From: Anaeramoeba flamelloides
Lineage: Eukaryota > Metamonada > Anaeramoebidae
Direction: 5' to 3'
DNA length: 64,000 nucleotides
Assembly (NCBI GenBank): GCA_027625915.1
Contig: JANTQA010000016.1
Span: forward strand, 1,803,001-1,867,000
Part shown: positions 62,413-64,000 of the stretch, piece after piece
How positions within the stretch are numbered: the stretch's first letter is position 1
How the letters are laid out: each line of letters begins with the position of its first letter
Made by a program: the position numbers and the translations under genes
The notes under the pieces: generated by a model
Told to the model about the DNA's origin: nothing
What the model saw: only the letters and a program-made list of their open reading frames with translations
Database searches by the model: none

Positions 62413-63855
62413 ATCTTCACCATTTTCTGAAAGACTTAATTCTTCATTAAAATTTTTTGAATACTTATGTCGCTTTCTGGTCATTTCCCTTTCCCTTTCC
62501 CTTCCTTTCGCTACAATCTTCATCTTCCCCTTCCCTTTTCTTTTCCCCTTAACCCTTTTCTTTTTCTTTTTTGTATTTTTTACCAAATCAGAATCTGAAA
62601 TTGATAATGATGATGAATTTGAATTCAACTCTAATGAAGACGAAGATAAGGATGGTTCAGAATCAGACAAGTTTGAATACAAAGAAGACGATGGTGATAA
62701 CGAGTCATCATATAATAACGATGAATTAGATAATTGTGATGATGGAATGGAACCTGAGTCAGAATTAGAACCATAATTGGATTTTTTTGGTTTTTTTTTG
62801 CCTTTGTTGCCTTTTTTGGCTTTATTTCTATTTTTGCTTTTCCAATCTTTGCTTTCTTTCTCTTTTTTTTTCTTATTTTTGGAATCCTTCTTCTTCCCCC
62901 CCCCCCTATTTTTTGAAGAATGGGAAAAGGGCTTTTTGGATTTCTCTTTGTTCTTAGATTTTTTCATTTTCTTCTTTTTTTTAAAAGAGCTTTTTAGCTC
63001 AATTATCTTTTTAGTAATTTGTTTCTCAAGATTAAAATCGGAATTTGGTTTGAAATTGATTGTCGAGGGCCCAACAACTACGATTTTTCGAAAGCTTGTC
63101 TCAATGATCCAATTACACGATCCTAATTCATAACCAGAACTTAGCGCAGAAACAGTTAACGTGTTCAGTATTTGGTTGTGCTCGCCGTATTTGACTGTTT
63201 CCACTTTATTCAAACAATTGTCAAGTTCCTCCTTGGAATACATTTGTTTCCATTCGGTGTAACGGACATAATCCCGAAACCCATTTTCATCAATTTCGTT
63301 GGTGTTGCTCCTCCAACTGCTTTGGGAACTGTTCCAGGAACTATTATTGCCTTCATTGCTGTTCTTTGAATTTAAATCAGTTTTGCTTAAAGTAGCTAAG
63401 GTTCGTGTGGAGCTTGTTGTAGTTGAAATGCTTGAATATTTGGATCCCTCGCCAGAGATCGACAACAATTCGGCCATCCCCATTTTCCCAATTTGTGCAA
63501 CGGCATCAGTAACCAAGACTTTGCCCTCAAATTCAGTTCGCTCGGTAATAAACGGTAAAGCATACATACCCTTGGTATTCGTGATCAGAATCAAATCGAC
63601 ATCTTTTAAATCAACATCTGAAAACAACGGTGTAGCAACCTCTTGATTGTTTTCCCTGATAAACGGAACATTCTCGATCTTGACAATATTTGATTTCCTT
63701 GTTTCTGAGCCTGTTTTGTTCGTTTGGTTGTATGTCGATTTGTGGTGGGGTAAAAATAATAACAATGAATCGAGAAGAATCCCTGGATCAACAAGAATTT
63801 CAATAGATTGGATCCGAATTAAAAATGTAGTTGGTCCAAGCCTTCGAATTAGCAT
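60172..63855 (-). CDS. Integrator complex subunit 9 (INTS9) with large charged insertion
   Basis: A single open frame of 1227 residues; an in-frame TAA lies upstream of the ATG. INTS9 is the catalytically inactive metallo-beta-lactamase/beta-CASP partner of the INTS11 endonuclease, which cleaves snRNA and promoter-proximal nascent transcripts. Family landmarks are VDLILITNTKGMYALPFITE (87-106, where active enzymes have HxHxDH), SALSSGYELGSCNWII (236-251), KNGGNVLIP (869-877), IYLISPSA (903-910), FVAHATLRCGDSL (972-984), FVEPGLEP (1000-1007) and a C-terminal domain (about 1105-1227) expected to bind INTS11. Missing metal ligands agree with a pseudo-enzyme. Residues about 288-775 are an insertion of alternating Lys-rich, Ser-rich and Asp/Glu-rich blocks, including 13 consecutive Asp (481-493), placed between the lactamase and beta-CASP parts; human INTS9 is 658 residues. 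CPSF100 was considered but the flanking motifs fit INTS9. No introns, unlike its neighbours. Confidence 0.93.
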
Positions 63856-64000
63856 ATGTGTTTGCTTTGTTTTTTATTTTTGAGAAAGAAAGGATCTAAT
63901 TTTTTTTTAAACTTTTTTTTTTTTACTTTTTTTTTTTTTTTTTTGTAATTCAAAACTGAAAGAATTACAATAAGTTCAAAAAAGAAAAAAAATGAAACAT
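63856..64000. other. INTS9 5' flank
   Basis: 145 bp upstream of the INTS9 start: A/T homopolymers only, no named promoter element. Confidence 0.4.

Noticed and set aside
60605-63883. Plus-strand frames across INTS9, including a Ser-rich one at 61778-62041
   Set aside because: Antisense of Asp/Glu and Lys repeats (Ser- and Phe-rich on the other strand); INTS9 motifs lie only on the minus strand.
1-64000. tRNA, rRNA or other structured RNA genes
   Set aside because: I looked for tRNA box B-like GGTTCRA motifs and GC-rich blocks and found none I could fold with confidence; absence is not proven.

Overview
This is a very AT-rich (roughly 20-25% GC by eye) stretch of eukaryotic nuclear DNA. It carries six recognisable protein genes set in a large excess of non-coding sequence. 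Most of them have spliceosomal GT-AG introns, the standard stop codons are used, and coding islands stand out by higher GC. Proteins contain long Lys/Glu, Asp/Glu and Ser/Asn tracts. The gene set (PMS2, a PP6/SIT4 regulatory subunit, a CDP-alcohol phosphotransferase, SEC24, a bZIP factor, INTS9) is general eukaryotic and does not fix the lineage. An AT-rich protist such as an amoeba or anaeramoebid, or an early-diverging fungus, would fit; I cannot decide from this window.

Layout: 1-5139 is gene-poor. PMS2 (+, 5140-7745, one short intron) is followed by 6 kb of transposon remains. A SAPS-domain gene (-, 23242-14043, eight exons) holds a 5.7-kb intron with a decayed LINE in sense orientation. 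A choline/ethanolamine phosphotransferase gene (-, 30957-26537, eight exons) includes a 10-nt microexon. SEC24 (+, 37097-47645, three exons) has two 4-kb introns full of miniature elements. A bZIP terminal exon (-, 53032-52674) lies in a region whose other exons I could not resolve. INTS9 (-, 63855-60172, no intron seen) carries a ~490-residue charged insertion.

The genes show no functional clustering: mismatch repair, phosphatase regulation, phospholipid synthesis, COPII budding, transcription and snRNA/nascent RNA processing are simply neighbours. All exon models were built by matching reading phase across junctions and conserved family sequence; each multi-exon model gives a total length divisible by three.

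Non-coding space is dominated by non-autonomous DNA elements with terminal inverted repeats (TIRs). For reference I name them M1 (six copies), B (four), F (five), P (four), R (three, CCCGG-ended), C, D and N (two each), plus a LINE and its tail fragments. The most unusual signal is that M1 and B carry a third, internal copy of the TIR motif about 200 bp from one end, and in M1 this internal motif varies together with the outer TIRs. Introns free of elements are mostly 50-230 nt; long introns are long because of insertions.
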